In this document: positions 55,464-64,000 of the stretch, one piece after another
Layout of the letters: every line of letters begins with the position of its first letter
Numbering within the stretch: position 1 is the first letter of the stretch
NCBI RefSeq assembly: GCF_017876595.1
Contig: NZ_JAGIOG010000001.1
Span: 3,782,001-3,846,000, forward strand
DNA: 64,000 nucleotides
Direction: 5' to 3'
Origin: Aeromicrobium fastidiosum
GTDB taxonomy: Bacteria; Actinomycetota; Actinomycetes; Propionibacteriales; Nocardioidaceae
Translations under genes and position numbers: made by a program
The notes under the pieces: generated by a model
Told to the model about the DNA's origin: nothing
What the model saw: only the letters and a program-made list of their open reading frames with translations
The model's database searches: none

Positions 55464-56507
55464 ATGGGCCACCCGTTCCGGATGCGCGAGATCGCCCAGC
55501 AGTCCGGCCTGAGCCTCGCCACGATCGATCGCGTGCTCAACCGGCGCGCCGGGGTGCGTGCCAGCACCGTCGCCGAGGTCGAGCAGGCGATCGCCGAGCT
55601 CGACCGACAGGCGTCCCAGGTGCGGGTGGCCGGACACACCTTCCTGGTCGACCTCGTGATGCAGGCACCCGCTCGGTTCTCGGCCGCCGTGAGGGCCGCG
55701 CTCGAGGGTGAGCTGCCGCACCTGCGGCCCGCCGTGATCCGCGCGCGGTTCCACCTGCAGGAGAACAGCTCGCCCGCCGAGGTCGTCCGCACCCTGCACG
55801 TGATCGCCCGACGGGGGTCGCAGGGCGTCATCCTCAAGGCTCCCGACGATCCCCTGGTCGTGGAAGCGGTCGACGAGCTCGTCGCGGCCGGCATCCCTGT
55901 CGTCACTCTCGTGACCGACGTGCCGGACAGTCGCCGGATCGCGTACGTCGGCATCGACAACCGTGCCGCCGGGGCGACCGCCGCGTACCTGCTGTCGCAG
56001 TGGACACCGGGCGGCGAGGGCGCGGCGCTGACGACGTTGAGCAGTGCGGCGTTCCGCGGCGAGGACGCCCGCGGTGCCGGCTTCCGTGCCGCCTGGGCGG
56101 ATCTCGCGCCCGGACGTCGCGTGCACGAGGTCGCCGAGACCGACGGGCTGGACGCCACGATGCTCGACGCGGTGACGGCGGCGCTCGAGGCCGACCCCGC
56201 GATCGACACGGTCTACTCGATCGGTGGCGGCAACGTCGCGACGCTCGAGGCGTTCCGGCAGGCCGGACGGACCTGCCGGGCGTTCGTCGCGCACGACCTC
56301 GACGCCGACAACGCTGGCCTGCTGCGCTCGCGCCGCCTGTCGGCCGTGCTGCACCACGACCTGCGCGACGACATGCGGCGCGCCTGCCGGGTCGTGATGC
56401 AGGCCCACGGGGCGCTGCCGGGGCCCGTTGTCTCCCTGCCGTCGCACATCCAGGTCGTCACGCCCTACAACGAGCCCGGCGCCTTCCTCCCCCTCGCGAG
56501 TCACTGA
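55464..56507 (+). CDS. LacI-family regulator with periplasmic-binding-type sensor
   Basis: The 347-residue protein begins with a LacI-type helix-turn-helix (MREIAQQSGLSLATIDRVLNRRAGV) and continues as a type-1 periplasmic-binding-fold sensor with VILKAPDDPLVVEAVDELVAAGIPVVTL and DTVYSIGGGNVATLEA. It probably senses a sugar and controls the divergent PhyH-SDR unit. ATG 55464 is chosen because the HTH begins seven residues later; an upstream start would add an unconserved leader. Its last codons form the first unit of a palindromic array. Confidence 0.88.
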   Translation: MGHPFRMREIAQQSGLSLATIDRVLNRRAGVRASTVAEVEQAIAELDRQASQVRVAGHTFLVDLVMQAPARFSAAVRAALEGELPHLRPAVIRARFHLQENSSPAEVVRTLHVIARRGSQGVILKAPDDPLVVEAVDELVAAGIPVVTLVTDVPDSRRIAYVGIDNRAAGATAAYLLSQWTPGGEGAALTTLSSAAFRGEDARGAGFRAAWADLAPGRRVHEVAETDGLDATMLDAVTAALEADPAIDTVYSIGGGNVATLEAFRQAGRTCRAFVAHDLDADNAGLLRSRRLSAVLHHDLRDDMRRACRVVMQAHGALPGPVVSLPSHIQVVTPYNEPGAFLPLASH

Positions 56508-56576
56508 ATGCCCCCTCGCGAGTCACTGCGTCATGCGACGGAGTGACTCGCGACCGGTGACGGAGTGACTCGCGAG
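56493..56576. repeat. Palindromic array of CTCGCGAGTCACT units
   Basis: Direct units CTCGCGAGTCACTG lie at 56493-56506 and 56515-56528, 22 bases apart. Inverted units AGTGACTCGCGA lie at 56542-56553 and 56564-56575, again 22 bases apart. It spans the junction of two convergent genes and includes the stop of the LacI-type gene. Confidence 0.88.
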
Positions 56577-56582
56577 CGGGGG

Positions 56583-57398
56583 TCAGAGGGTGAAGGCGGC
56601 GCGGAAGGCCTCGAGGGCCCGGTCGCTGCCCTCGACCGACGGGTCGATCGCGAAGGCCTCCATCGCCACGACCCCGTCGTAGCCCGCATCGGCCAGCGCC
56701 TGGGCCACGAACGGCCACCTGACCTCGCCCGTGCCGGGCTCGCAGCGTCCCGGGACGTCCGCGACCTGCACCTCGCCGATGTGCGGAGCGGCCCGCCAGA
56801 TCAGGTCGACGAGATTCCCCTCGCCGATCTGCGCGTGGTAGAGGTCGAGGTTCATCTTCAGGTGCGGGCTGTCGACCGCCGCGACCAGCGCGAGCGTGTC
56901 GGCGGCCCGCGCGAACGGCGTGCCGGGATGGTCGACCTCGGTGTTGAGGTTCTCGAGCACGAACGTCACGCCGTGCCGGGCACCCAGCTCGGCGATGCGC
57001 GACAGGGTGCGCGCCGCGGCGAGCCACATCTCGCCCGTCACGACCTCGACCGGACGGACGGGGATGCCGCCCTCCCCCAGTCCCGTGCCGTGCAGGTTGA
57101 GCGACGGGCACCCGATCGCCTGCGCGAACGGGATCGACTGCTCGGCCGTCCGCAGCAGCTCATCGGCACCGTCGTCCGTGATGAGGTCACCGCTGACGTA
57201 ACCCGTCATCGACGTGAACCGGGCACCGGTCGCGACGAGCGCGGCGGCGTCCTTGCCCGTCCAGTCCCAGATCTCGGCTGCGAATCCCGCCGCGTGGATG
57301 CGTTCGACCCGCTCGAGATGCGGCAGGTCGGTGTAGACCATCTCGGAGCAGACGGCCAGATAGAAGCTGCCGGGAAGGGGCCCGAGGTCGACGGTCAT
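56583..57398 (-). CDS. Sugar phosphate isomerase/epimerase (AP-endonuclease-2/hydroxypyruvate-isomerase fold)
   Basis: The 271-residue protein is a TIM-barrel enzyme of the xylose-isomerase-like superfamily. Metal-ligand regions visible are FVLENLNTEVDHPG (Glu), MNLDLYHAQIGEGNL (Asp, His), IGEVQVADVPGRCEPGTGEV and VVAMEAFAIDP (Glu). It resembles hydroxypyruvate isomerase and related epimerases found with Gfo/Idh/MocA genes. It probably isomerises a keto-sugar or keto-inositol. Its start overlaps the oxidoreductase stop by four bases. Confidence 0.85.
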   Translation of the reverse strand: MTVDLGPLPGSFYLAVCSEMVYTDLPHLERVERIHAAGFAAEIWDWTGKDAAALVATGARFTSMTGYVSGDLITDDGADELLRTAEQSIPFAQAIGCPSLNLHGTGLGEGGIPVRPVEVVTGEMWLAAARTLSRIAELGARHGVTFVLENLNTEVDHPGTPFARAADTLALVAAVDSPHLKMNLDLYHAQIGEGNLVDLIWRAAPHIGEVQVADVPGRCEPGTGEVRWPFVAQALADAGYDGVVAMEAFAIDPSVEGSDRALEAFRAAFTL

Positions 57399-58402
57399 CG
57401 TGCGACCCCCGCCCGAGCGCCTGACGTCATCGAGTCGATGCAGGCCTGGGCGATCGCGAACGCCGCGAAGGCGTCGTCGCCCGTGACCGACGGCGCGCGC
57501 CCCTGCTGCACCGCGAGCGCGAACTCGGCGAGCTCGCCCGTGTAGGCGTCGATCAGCAGCTCGGTGTCGCTGTGCGACGTCGCGGCCACGCGACCCGCGG
57601 CGTCGTGCACGCGCAGGGACGACCGGGCGCCCTCGCCCATCGTGACCATGCCCTCGGATCCCAGCACCTCGCCACGCACGTCGTAGCCGTACGTCGCCGC
57701 GAAGCTCGCCTCGGCCGTCGCGATGGCCCCGTTGTCGTAGCGGATGACGACGGTGGCGTGGTCGAGCAGCGTCGGGTGGCCCGGCGACGTCAGCGAGTCG
57801 GCCGTCGCGACGACGTCGATGGCCTGCGCTCCGGGGTTGAGCCAGTTGAGCGTGTCGAAGTCGTGGATCAGGGTCTGCGTGAAGATCGTCCACGGCGGCA
57901 CGACGTCGGGGTCGGACGGCCCGCGGCCCGGGTCGCGCGTCAGCGAGCGCAGCTGGCGGACCGCGCCGAGCCGGCCCGCGACGATCGCCTCGTGCGCCTC
58001 GACGAACTCGCGGGCGAAGCGGCGGTTGAACCCGACCTGCAATGCCACGCCCGCCGCGGCCGCCGCTGACCGGGCAGCGGAGATCTCGGCCAGGCTCATG
58101 CCAGCCGGCTTCTCGCTGAAGACGTGCTTGCCGGCCTCGGCGGCAGCGGTGATCAGCTCGGCGTGGGCGACCGACGACGCGGCGATCACGACGGCGTCGA
58201 CGTCGTCGGACGCGAGCAGCGCCTCGACGGACGTCTCACCCCGCGCACCGAGCGGCTCCGCGAGCTCGGACGCCGCGCCCGGACGGGGGTCGGCGACGAC
58301 CGTGAGCGTGGCCTCGGGCACCCTGCGGGCGATGACGGTGGCGTGCGAGGCACCGATGCGGCCGGCACCGATCAGGCCGATGCGGACAGGTGGGACGGGC
58401 AT
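57395..58402 (-). CDS. Gfo/Idh/MocA oxidoreductase (first of three)
   Basis: The 335-residue NAD(P)-dependent enzyme has the Rossmann motif IGLIGAGRIGASHA and the catalytic-region EKPAG. The C-terminal alpha/beta domain contains WTIFTQTLIHDFDTLNWLNPGA. These enzymes oxidise sugars or inositols at a ring hydroxyl. It is coupled to the isomerase gene and divergent from a LacI regulator, with a perfect 14-base palindrome between them. AAGGA precedes the ATG. Confidence 0.9.
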   Translation of the reverse strand: MPVPPVRIGLIGAGRIGASHATVIARRVPEATLTVVADPRPGAASELAEPLGARGETSVEALLASDDVDAVVIAASSVAHAELITAAAEAGKHVFSEKPAGMSLAEISAARSAAAAAGVALQVGFNRRFAREFVEAHEAIVAGRLGAVRQLRSLTRDPGRGPSDPDVVPPWTIFTQTLIHDFDTLNWLNPGAQAIDVVATADSLTSPGHPTLLDHATVVIRYDNGAIATAEASFAATYGYDVRGEVLGSEGMVTMGEGARSSLRVHDAAGRVAATSHSDTELLIDAYTGELAEFALAVQQGRAPSVTGDDAFAAFAIAQACIDSMTSGARAGVAR

Positions 58403-58417
58403 GGAGATCCTTCGGGA

Positions 58418-58431
58418 CTAGAACGTTCTAG
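58418..58431. promoter_or_regulatory. Probable LacI-type operator CTAGAACGTTCTAG
   Basis: This perfect 14-base palindrome has the central CG typical of LacI-family operators. It lies 16 bases before the Gfo/Idh/MocA start and in the intergenic region shared with the LacI regulator gene at 58505. Confidence 0.7.
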
Positions 58432-58504
58432 AAAGAAGACGATAGAGTGCCGCACGAGCGCCGTCAACACGCCGGCCCGACACCGACCGCGAAGGGGGCC
58501 CTGC

Positions 58505-59512
58505 GTGACCGAGCGCATCCGACGGCCCCCGGCGTCGCGCCCCACGCTCGCCGACGTCGCCCGCGAGGCCGGGGTCTCGACCGCGCTCGTCTCGATCGTC
58601 ATGCGCGGGGTGCCCGGTGCCAGCGACGCGACCCGCGAGCGCGTGCGAGCGATCGCCGACGACATGGGCTACGTCCGGGACGAGCGTGCGCGCAAGCTGC
58701 GCCAGTCGAGCTCGAGGCTCATCGGTGTCACCTTCGACCTCCAGCAGGCCTTCCACGGCGACCTCGTCGAGCACCTGTACACCGCGGCCGCCGCGCGCGG
58801 GTACGACCTGGCGATCAGCGCCGTGGCACCCAGCCGGGGCGAGGACGTCGCCCTGCAGGCGCTGCTGCGGGAGCGGTGTGAGGTCGCCGTCCTGCTCGGC
58901 TCGACGCTCGCCGACGACACTCTCGCCGCGACGGCCCACCGCGTCCCCCTGCTGCTGGTCGCGCGCCGCAGCAGCGCCGACGGGGTCTCGTCGGTGCACA
59001 GCGACGACGCCGCCGGCGTCGGACTCGCCGTCGACCACCTGGTGTCGCTGGGCCACCGCAGCCTCGCGCACGTCGACGGTGGGACGGCACCCGGAGCCGA
59101 CGACCGCCGGCACGGCTTCACCGTCGCGGTCGAGCGCCACGGGGTCGAGGGGCGCGTCGTCGCCGGCGGACCCACCGAGCACGACGGTGCCCGCTGCATG
59201 GCCGCGCTGCTCGACTCCCCCGGGCCGCCCACGGGGGTCGTCGCGTTCAACGACCGCAGCGCGGCCGGGGCGATCGACCTGCTGGTGCGGCGACGCCTCG
59301 ACGTCCCCGACGACGTCTCGGTCATCGGCTACGACGACTCGCGGCTCGCGATCGGACCACACGCGCAGATGTCGACGATCTCGCAGAACGCCACCGAGAT
59401 GGCCGAGACGGCCGTCGACGGCGCGCTCGACCTGCTGGCCGGCGGCGACGCACGCGAGGTCGTGCTGGCACCGCACCTCGTGGCCCGCAGCACGACCGGC
59501 CCCGCCCGCTGA
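58505..59512 (+). CDS. LacI-family transcriptional regulator
   Basis: The 335-residue repressor has a canonical LacI HTH (TLADVAREAGVSTALVSIVMRGVPGAS) with its hinge helix, then a sugar-binding domain (GVTFDLQQAFHGDLVEHLYTAA, then SVIGYDDSRLAIGPHAQMSTISQNATEMAETAVD). It probably represses the divergent oxidoreductase-isomerase unit through the palindrome at 58418 and may sense a sugar or cyclitol. GAAGGGG precedes the GTG at 58505. Confidence 0.93.
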   Translation: MTERIRRPPASRPTLADVAREAGVSTALVSIVMRGVPGASDATRERVRAIADDMGYVRDERARKLRQSSSRLIGVTFDLQQAFHGDLVEHLYTAAAARGYDLAISAVAPSRGEDVALQALLRERCEVAVLLGSTLADDTLAATAHRVPLLLVARRSSADGVSSVHSDDAAGVGLAVDHLVSLGHRSLAHVDGGTAPGADDRRHGFTVAVERHGVEGRVVAGGPTEHDGARCMAALLDSPGPPTGVVAFNDRSAAGAIDLLVRRRLDVPDDVSVIGYDDSRLAIGPHAQMSTISQNATEMAETAVDGALDLLAGGDAREVVLAPHLVARSTTGPAR

Positions 59513-59542
59513 TCATCCAGGGGGACGGGACCGGGGCATGGC

Positions 59543-60532
59543 TCAGGCGTAGAGCGACGGCCGCTCGCGCAGCGTGACGGGCTCGCGCGCGCCGGAGGCC
59601 AGCGAGGCCACTCCCGCCTCGGCGACGGCGTTGGCGACGTAGCCGTCCCACGCCGACGGACCCGTCGTGGCACCCGCGAGGGCCTCGTCGGCCCACGTCG
59701 ACAGCTCGATGCGATAGGCGTCGGCGAAGTGGGCCACGAAGTCGTCGCGCACAGGGACGCCGTCGACCCCGGCCACCCGGGTGCTGACGGCCTCGGCCGG
59801 TGCCAGCGAGGCGGTGCCCCGCGAGCCGACGACCTCGCAGCGGACGTCGTAGCCGTAGCCGGCGTTGACGAAGACCTCCGCCATGACCATGACACCGCCC
59901 TTCGTCCAGATCGTCGCGAGCTGCGGGTCGCGGAATCCGTCGACGACCGGCGACTCGACCCGGATGCCGGTGATCTCGTCGTCGAGCAGCCACGGGATCG
60001 TGTCGAGCTCGTGGATCATCGATCCCGTGATGAGCCCGGCGTCGTCGGTGCTGGTGCTGCTGGACGCATTGCGGTGGATCGCGTGGACGAGCCGCACGTC
60101 GCCGACCGTTCCGTCCGTGATCGTGCGCTTGAGCGCCACGAAGCCCGGGTCGTACCGGCGCATGAAGCCGACCTGCAGCAGCCGGCGTCCGCCGACCACC
60201 TCGGCCTCGACGACCCCGTAGGCCTCGTCGGCCGTGACGGCCAAGGGCTTCTCGCACAGGACCTGCTTGCCCGCCGCGAGGCACGCGCGCACCAGGTCGG
60301 CGTGCGTGCGGTCGGGCGAGGCGATGATGACCGCGTCGACCGACGTCGAGTCGATGAGCTGCTCGGCCGAGCTGACGACGTCGGCACCCACCGGCGAGGC
60401 TGCCGCCCGGGCCGTGTCGGTGTTGAAGTCGTACACCGCCGAGACGCGGGCCGACGGCACGCTCCTCGAGATGGTCCGGATGTGATCGGCACCCATGGCA
60501 CCCGCACCGATGACACCTACGCGAAGGCTCAC
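59543..60532 (-). CDS. Gfo/Idh/MocA oxidoreductase, inositol 2-dehydrogenase-like
   Basis: The 329-residue enzyme has VGVIGAGAMGADHIRTI and the catalytic EKPLAV. The segment LLQVGFMRRYDPGFVALKRTI, with HAIHRN and MIHELDTIPWLLDDEI, closely resembles bacterial inositol 2-dehydrogenase (IolG), which makes scyllo-inosose from myo-inositol. Exact substrate is inferred. The GTG start overlaps the upstream oxidoreductase stop by four bases, so it is the last gene of the ABC-importer operon. Confidence 0.87.
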   Translation of the reverse strand: MSLRVGVIGAGAMGADHIRTISRSVPSARVSAVYDFNTDTARAAASPVGADVVSSAEQLIDSTSVDAVIIASPDRTHADLVRACLAAGKQVLCEKPLAVTADEAYGVVEAEVVGGRRLLQVGFMRRYDPGFVALKRTITDGTVGDVRLVHAIHRNASSSTSTDDAGLITGSMIHELDTIPWLLDDEITGIRVESPVVDGFRDPQLATIWTKGGVMVMAEVFVNAGYGYDVRCEVVGSRGTASLAPAEAVSTRVAGVDGVPVRDDFVAHFADAYRIELSTWADEALAGATTGPSAWDGYVANAVAEAGVASLASGAREPVTLRERPSLYA

Positions 60533-61716
60533 AGCGTGACCCACTTTCGTTCGTTGGAGGACTCGATCATGGCGTCCAGCACCGTGGCTGCCGCCAGCGC
60601 GTCGTGGATCGTCGCACCGACGGGCTTGCCGCCCGTGATCGACTCGACGAGGCGGAGCGCCTCGACGACCTTGAGGTCGTCGAAGCCGATCGGGTTGTTG
60701 GTGCCGGGCTGGAAGGCAGCGAGCTCGCCGTCTCCCGGACCGGCGTACTCGGTCGTGTAGAAGCTGTTCAGGTAGGGCTGGCCCGCCGAGGCGTCGACGC
60801 TCGAGACGCGCAGCTCGTTCATGCGCCTGAAGTCCCACTGCACGGCGCCGGCCGTGCCGTGCACCTCGAAGCCGTACGTGTTCTGCTCGCCCACGGCCGT
60901 CCGGCTCGACTCGAGGATGCCCCGCGAGCCGTCGGCCAGGCGGAGCAGCGCGTTGACGTAGTCCTCGTTCTCGACGTCGCCGAGCTCGCCGGCCCCCTTC
61001 TCGTAGTGCATCGCGCCGGGCAGGGCAGCACGCCGCTGCGGGATGAACGTCGCGCGGTCGACGACCAGCTCGGTGATCGGGGCGACGACGTGCTGGACGA
61101 GGTCGGCCGCGTGGCTGACCAGGTCGCCGAGCACGCCCGAGCCCGAGAACTCGTTCCGGAAGCGCCACGACAGGGCGGCGTCCGGATCGGCCGAGTAGTC
61201 GGCCAAGAAGCGGACGACGGTGTGCTCGACCATGCCGATGCGTCCCGAGGCGACGATCTCGCGGGCACGCTCCACGGCGGGCACGTTGCGGTAGTTGAAG
61301 CCCGTCGCCGCCTGCACGCCCGCCGCCTCGACGGCTGCGACGATCTCGGCGGTCTCAGCGGCGTTGCGTCCGGCGGGCTTCTCGACCCACAGGTGCTTGC
61401 CCGCCTCGGCCGCCGCGACGGCGACGTCGCGGTGGATGAAGTTGGGGCCGGTCACGCACACCAGGTCGACCTCGTCGTGCGTGACGAGCTCGCGCCAGTC
61501 GCTCACGACGTGCTCGAACCCGTACGCGGCAGCCGCCCGCTGCGTGCGGTCGTCCGGGGCGTTGTCGGCCACCGCGACCAGCCGCGGCGCGAGCGGCGCG
61601 TCGGGGTAGTGCTGCACCAGACGGGACAGGGCACGGGCGTGCACCTGTCCCATCCAGCCGAAGCCGACGATCCCGACGCGGAGCGCGGGAGCGCCAGTCC
61701 CAGTGCGGGAGCTCAC
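60529..61716 (-). CDS. Gfo/Idh/MocA oxidoreductase (third)
   Basis: The 395-residue enzyme has [17 protein letters not shown] and [13 protein letters not shown], followed by [15 protein letters not shown] and a long C-terminal domain with [19 protein letters not shown]. It is longer than the two neighbours and belongs to a different subgroup. A sugar or inositol ring oxidation or reduction is likely. It overlaps both flanking genes by four bases. Confidence 0.9.
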   Translation of the reverse strand: MSSRTGTGAPALRVGIVGFGWMGQVHARALSRLVQHYPDAPLAPRLVAVADNAPDDRTQRAAAAYGFEHVVSDWRELVTHDEVDLVCVTGPNFIHRDVAVAAAEAGKHLWVEKPAGRNAAETAEIVAAVEAAGVQAATGFNYRNVPAVERAREIVASGRIGMVEHTVVRFLADYSADPDAALSWRFRNEFSGSGVLGDLVSHAADLVQHVVAPITELVVDRATFIPQRRAALPGAMHYEKGAGELGDVENEDYVNALLRLADGSRGILESSRTAVGEQNTYGFEVHGTAGAVQWDFRRMNELRVSSVDASAGQPYLNSFYTTEYAGPGDGELAAFQPGTNNPIGFDDLKVVEALRLVESITGGKPVGATIHDALAAATVLDAMIESSNERKWVTL

Positions 61717-62588
61717 GTGACGTCGGCCTTCAACGTCTGCGCGATCTCGGAGTCGGCACCCATGGTCTTCTCCAGCTCGTGCGCGAGCGACTCCAGCTCG
61801 GCGCCGCCGGCCATCATCGACGTCAGCTCCTCGAGGGTCATCTCGGCCTTCGGGAAGTCACCCATGCTCTTGCCGCGACGCAGCAGCATGAACCGGTCTC
61901 CCACGGGATACGCGTGGTGCGGGTTGTGGGTGATGAACACGACGCCGAGACCGCGGTCGCGGGCCTTGGCGATGTACTTGAGCACGACGCCGGACTGCTT
62001 GACGCCGAGGGCCGCGGTGGGCTCGTCGAGGATCAGCACGCGGGCACCGAAGTAGACCGCCCGCGCGATCGCGACGCACTGCCGCTCACCGCCCGAGAGC
62101 GTCCCGATGGGCTGCTCGACGTCGCGCAGGTCGATGCCCATCGCCGCGAGCTCGTCCTTGGTGATGCGCTTCATCTCGTCGACGTCGAGCTTCTTGAACG
62201 GGCCGAAGCCCTTCGTGATCTCACTGCCGAGGAAGAAGTTGCGCCACACCGGCATGAGCGGGACGACCGCGAGGTCCTGGTAGACCGTCGCGATGCCCAG
62301 CTCGAGCGCCGCACGCGGGCTCGAGAGGGTCGTGGCCTCGCCGTCGATCAGCAGCTGACCGTCGCTGTGCTCGTGGGCACCCGCGAGGATCTTGATGAAC
62401 GTCGACTTGCCGGCACCGTTGTCGCCCAGCACGCAGGTGACCTCACCCGCGCGCACCGACGTCGACACGTCGCTCAGGGCGATGATGTTGCCGTAGCGCT
62501 TGCCGATGTCCCTGACCTCGATCACGGCCGTGCCGGCCGCGGCGGGGGCCGCGACGTTGGTCGCCGAGTCTGTCGTCTTGTCGCTCAT
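61713..62588 (-). CDS. ABC sugar importer ATPase, single-domain (FrcA-like)
   Basis: The 291-residue ATPase has Walker [10 protein letters not shown], signature LSGGERQ, Walker [13 protein letters not shown] and HNPHH as the switch region. RbsA-type importers usually carry two fused ATPase domains; this has one, as in the fructose importer FrcA. It should act as a homodimer with the permease at 62585. ATG 62588 overlaps the permease stop. Confidence 0.93.
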   Translation of the reverse strand: MSDKTTDSATNVAAPAAAGTAVIEVRDIGKRYGNIIALSDVSTSVRAGEVTCVLGDNGAGKSTFIKILAGAHEHSDGQLLIDGEATTLSSPRAALELGIATVYQDLAVVPLMPVWRNFFLGSEITKGFGPFKKLDVDEMKRITKDELAAMGIDLRDVEQPIGTLSGGERQCVAIARAVYFGARVLILDEPTAALGVKQSGVVLKYIAKARDRGLGVVFITHNPHHAYPVGDRFMLLRRGKSMGDFPKAEMTLEELTSMMAGGAELESLAHELEKTMGADSEIAQTLKADVT

Positions 62589-63619
62589 CGTGCCGTCTCC
62601 GCTCGCTTGCGAACCCACTCGTTGAGGAGCACCGCGCCCAGGAGCATGACTCCCAGGAAGGCCTTGAGCCAGTTGTTGTCCCAGCCCGAGTAGACGATGC
62701 CCTGGTTGACCATGCCGTAGATCAGCGCGCCGAGGGCGGCACCGATCGCCGAGCCGTAGCCGCCGGTCATGAGGCAGCCTCCGACGACGGCGCAGATGAT
62801 GTAGATGAACTCCTGGCCGACGCCCGTGTTGCTCTGGACTGTCGACGTCGTGAACAGCAGCAGCATGCCGACGAGCCAGCCGGCTCCTGCGGTCGTCATG
62901 AACAGGCCGACCTTGGTCTTGAAGACCGGGACGCCGATCTGCCGGGCAGCGGTCTGCTGGCCGCCGACCGAGAAGATCCAGTTGCCGGTGCGCGTGCGCA
63001 GCAGGATCCAGGTGGCGAGGACCGTGACGGCGAGCCACCAGAAGACCGAGGCGTACACGAGCCCGCCACCGATGTCGGCCGCGGAGCCGAAGACCTTCTT
63101 GGCCGAGTCGTAGTAGGGGACGCTCGACATGCCCTGGATCGCGACCTGGCCGATCAGCGCCTTGGTGCCCGCGAGGTCGATGCCCTGCAGGACGAAGAAC
63201 GTGCCCAGGGTGACGATGAAGCTCGGTAGCCCCGTCTTCATGACGAGCACCCCGTTGATGAACCCGACCAGCAGCGCCAGTGCGAGTGACACGAGGATCG
63301 CGGCCCAGATGTTGAGGCCGTACTCGGTCGTCAGCACGCCGACGACGAGGCCCGTGAAGCCCGTCATGGCACCGGCCGAGAGATCGAACTCTCCACCGAT
63401 CATGAGCAGCGCGACGGCGACGGCCATGATGCCGATCGTCGAGGCACCGCGGAGCCACGTGCTGGCTCCGGGAGCGGTCGCGAACACGCTCGTGGTGGCG
63501 GCAAAGAACACGAAGATCACGATGGCTGCGACGAGCGCGCCGATCTCCGGTCGTTTCAAGAGCTTGGTGACGGTCGACGTGCGCGCGATGCGCTCGTCCG
63601 TCACGGTTGCTGTGGTCAT
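62585..63619 (-). CDS. ABC sugar importer permease (RbsC/FrcC type)
   Basis: The 344-residue permease has about ten helices. [35 protein letters not shown] matches the conserved region of ribose/fructose/xylose permeases (GGIDLSVG-like), and [11 protein letters not shown] ends it. AGGGAG precedes the ATG. It is separated from the binding-protein gene upstream by a terminator-like hairpin. Confidence 0.94.
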   Translation of the reverse strand: MTTATVTDERIARTSTVTKLLKRPEIGALVAAIVIFVFFAATTSVFATAPGASTWLRGASTIGIMAVAVALLMIGGEFDLSAGAMTGFTGLVVGVLTTEYGLNIWAAILVSLALALLVGFINGVLVMKTGLPSFIVTLGTFFVLQGIDLAGTKALIGQVAIQGMSSVPYYDSAKKVFGSAADIGGGLVYASVFWWLAVTVLATWILLRTRTGNWIFSVGGQQTAARQIGVPVFKTKVGLFMTTAGAGWLVGMLLLFTTSTVQSNTGVGQEFIYIICAVVGGCLMTGGYGSAIGAALGALIYGMVNQGIVYSGWDNNWLKAFLGVMLLGAVLLNEWVRKRAETAR

Positions 63620-63710
63620 GGTGGGTGCTCCCTGGGTGGGCTGAAGAGCTGTGGGATGAGGTGCTGTGCAGAAGAGGTGCTGTGTGGATCGAGCTGCGGA
63701 CGGTGAGCCC

Positions 63711-63738
63711 CGGGGGCCCGGATCGCTCCGGGCCCCCG
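63711..63738 (-). terminator. Hairpin between binding-protein and permease genes
   Basis: Twelve-base arms (63711-63722 and 63727-63738) enclose a TCGC loop. It begins ten bases past the binding-protein stop. Such a site lets the binding protein be made in excess of the membrane parts. Confidence 0.8.
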
Positions 63739-63747
63739 CGGATCAGG

Positions 63748-64000
63748 TCAGCGGGTGCCGTTCGCGGCGTACTTCAGGACGGCGTCGGCGTTCTCCTTGG
63801 TGATGAAGGCGGGGCCGGAGTTGATGGGCTGCCCTCCACCGATGTCGTTGCCGTTGATCGACTTGAGGTACAGACCCGTCACGCCGAGGAATCCCTGGAC
63901 GTAGGGCTGCTGGTCGACGGCGAACAGGATCGTGCCGGCCTGGATGTCCTTGATGACGTCCTCGGACAGGTCGAACGTGGCGACCTTGGCCTTGCTGCCG
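63748..64000 (-). CDS. ABC sugar importer, periplasmic-type binding protein, C-terminal part
   Basis: The last 83 residues of the gene are present and the rest lies beyond the right edge. [35 protein letters not shown] is typical of the C-terminal lobe of RbsB-type binding proteins, which bind pentoses, hexoses or inositol. The gene belongs to the importer that continues leftward. Confidence 0.88.
   Translation of the reverse strand, partial: GSKAKVATFDLSEDVIKDIQAGTILFAVDQQPYVQGFLGVTGLYLKSINGNDIGGGQPINSGPAFITKENADAVLKYAANGTR

Noticed and set aside
56493..56576. Repeats considered as a CRISPR or replication-origin iteron set
   Set aside because: Only four units, half of them inverted, at a convergent gene end; no replication genes nearby.

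Overview
The window is high-GC, with dense GTG starts and many genes that appear to lack a Shine-Dalgarno sequence. It carries an ordered block proA, luxR-type regulator, proB, obgE, rpmA, rplU, rne, DUF2344/radical-SAM pair, ndk, DUF4233, folC, valS, saccharopine-dehydrogenase-like gene, clpX, clpP2, clpP1. This is the backbone order of the Mycobacterium tuberculosis Rv2419c-Rv2461c region, so the organism is an actinomycete. The style suggests Nocardioidaceae (Aeromicrobium/Nocardioides-like), but that is inference. There are no rRNA genes, CRISPR arrays or transposases. One tRNA (Ala-GGC) is present. No gene-free stretch exceeds about 270 bases.

Layout. 1-5.4 kb is an envelope segment: the 5' part of a CMP-sialate/Kdn-type cytidylyltransferase, a DUF6716-like putative glycosyltransferase, three small membrane proteins and a fused CDP-ribitol-type cytidylyltransferase/reductase. 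5.5-9.7 kb holds a siderophore-interacting reductase, an M13 metallopeptidase and an MFS exporter. 9.7-15.4 kb has two DUF5819+HTTM membrane gene pairs bracketing a sortase-anchored surface protein. 15.5-17 kb is a GntP permease and the tRNA. 17-25.3 kb is housekeeping: gpgP-like phosphatase, rsfS, nadD, a 50-residue membrane protein, proA, a double-HTH LuxR regulator, proB, obgE, rpmA, rplU. 25.4-35 kb has rne, the TIGR03936/TIGR03960 pair split by an MFS gene and a small gene, an unknown gene, an AbiEi/DUF559-like gene framed by inverted repeats, and ndk. 35-41 kb is an alpha-glucosidase plus a complete alpha-glucoside-type ABC importer. 41-53.4 kb has a ParB-like protein, metallophosphoesterase, DUF4233, folC, MMPL, valS, a reductase, clpX and clpP2P1. 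53.4-64 kb is a sugar or cyclitol catabolic island: SDR, PhyH oxygenase, two LacI regulators, a TIM-barrel isomerase, three Gfo/Idh/MocA oxidoreductases and a ribose/fructose-type ABC importer whose binding protein runs off the right edge.

Cross-cutting signals. At least seventeen starts have a TAnnnT hexamer 6-8 bases upstream, the spacing expected of leaderless transcripts; I used this to choose several starts. Several gene junctions carry palindromic arrays, including two distant copies of one array with the same internal spacing, plus related elements with different core sequences. The best candidates for something new are these arrays and the duplicated DUF5819/HTTM pairs around the LPXTG protein.
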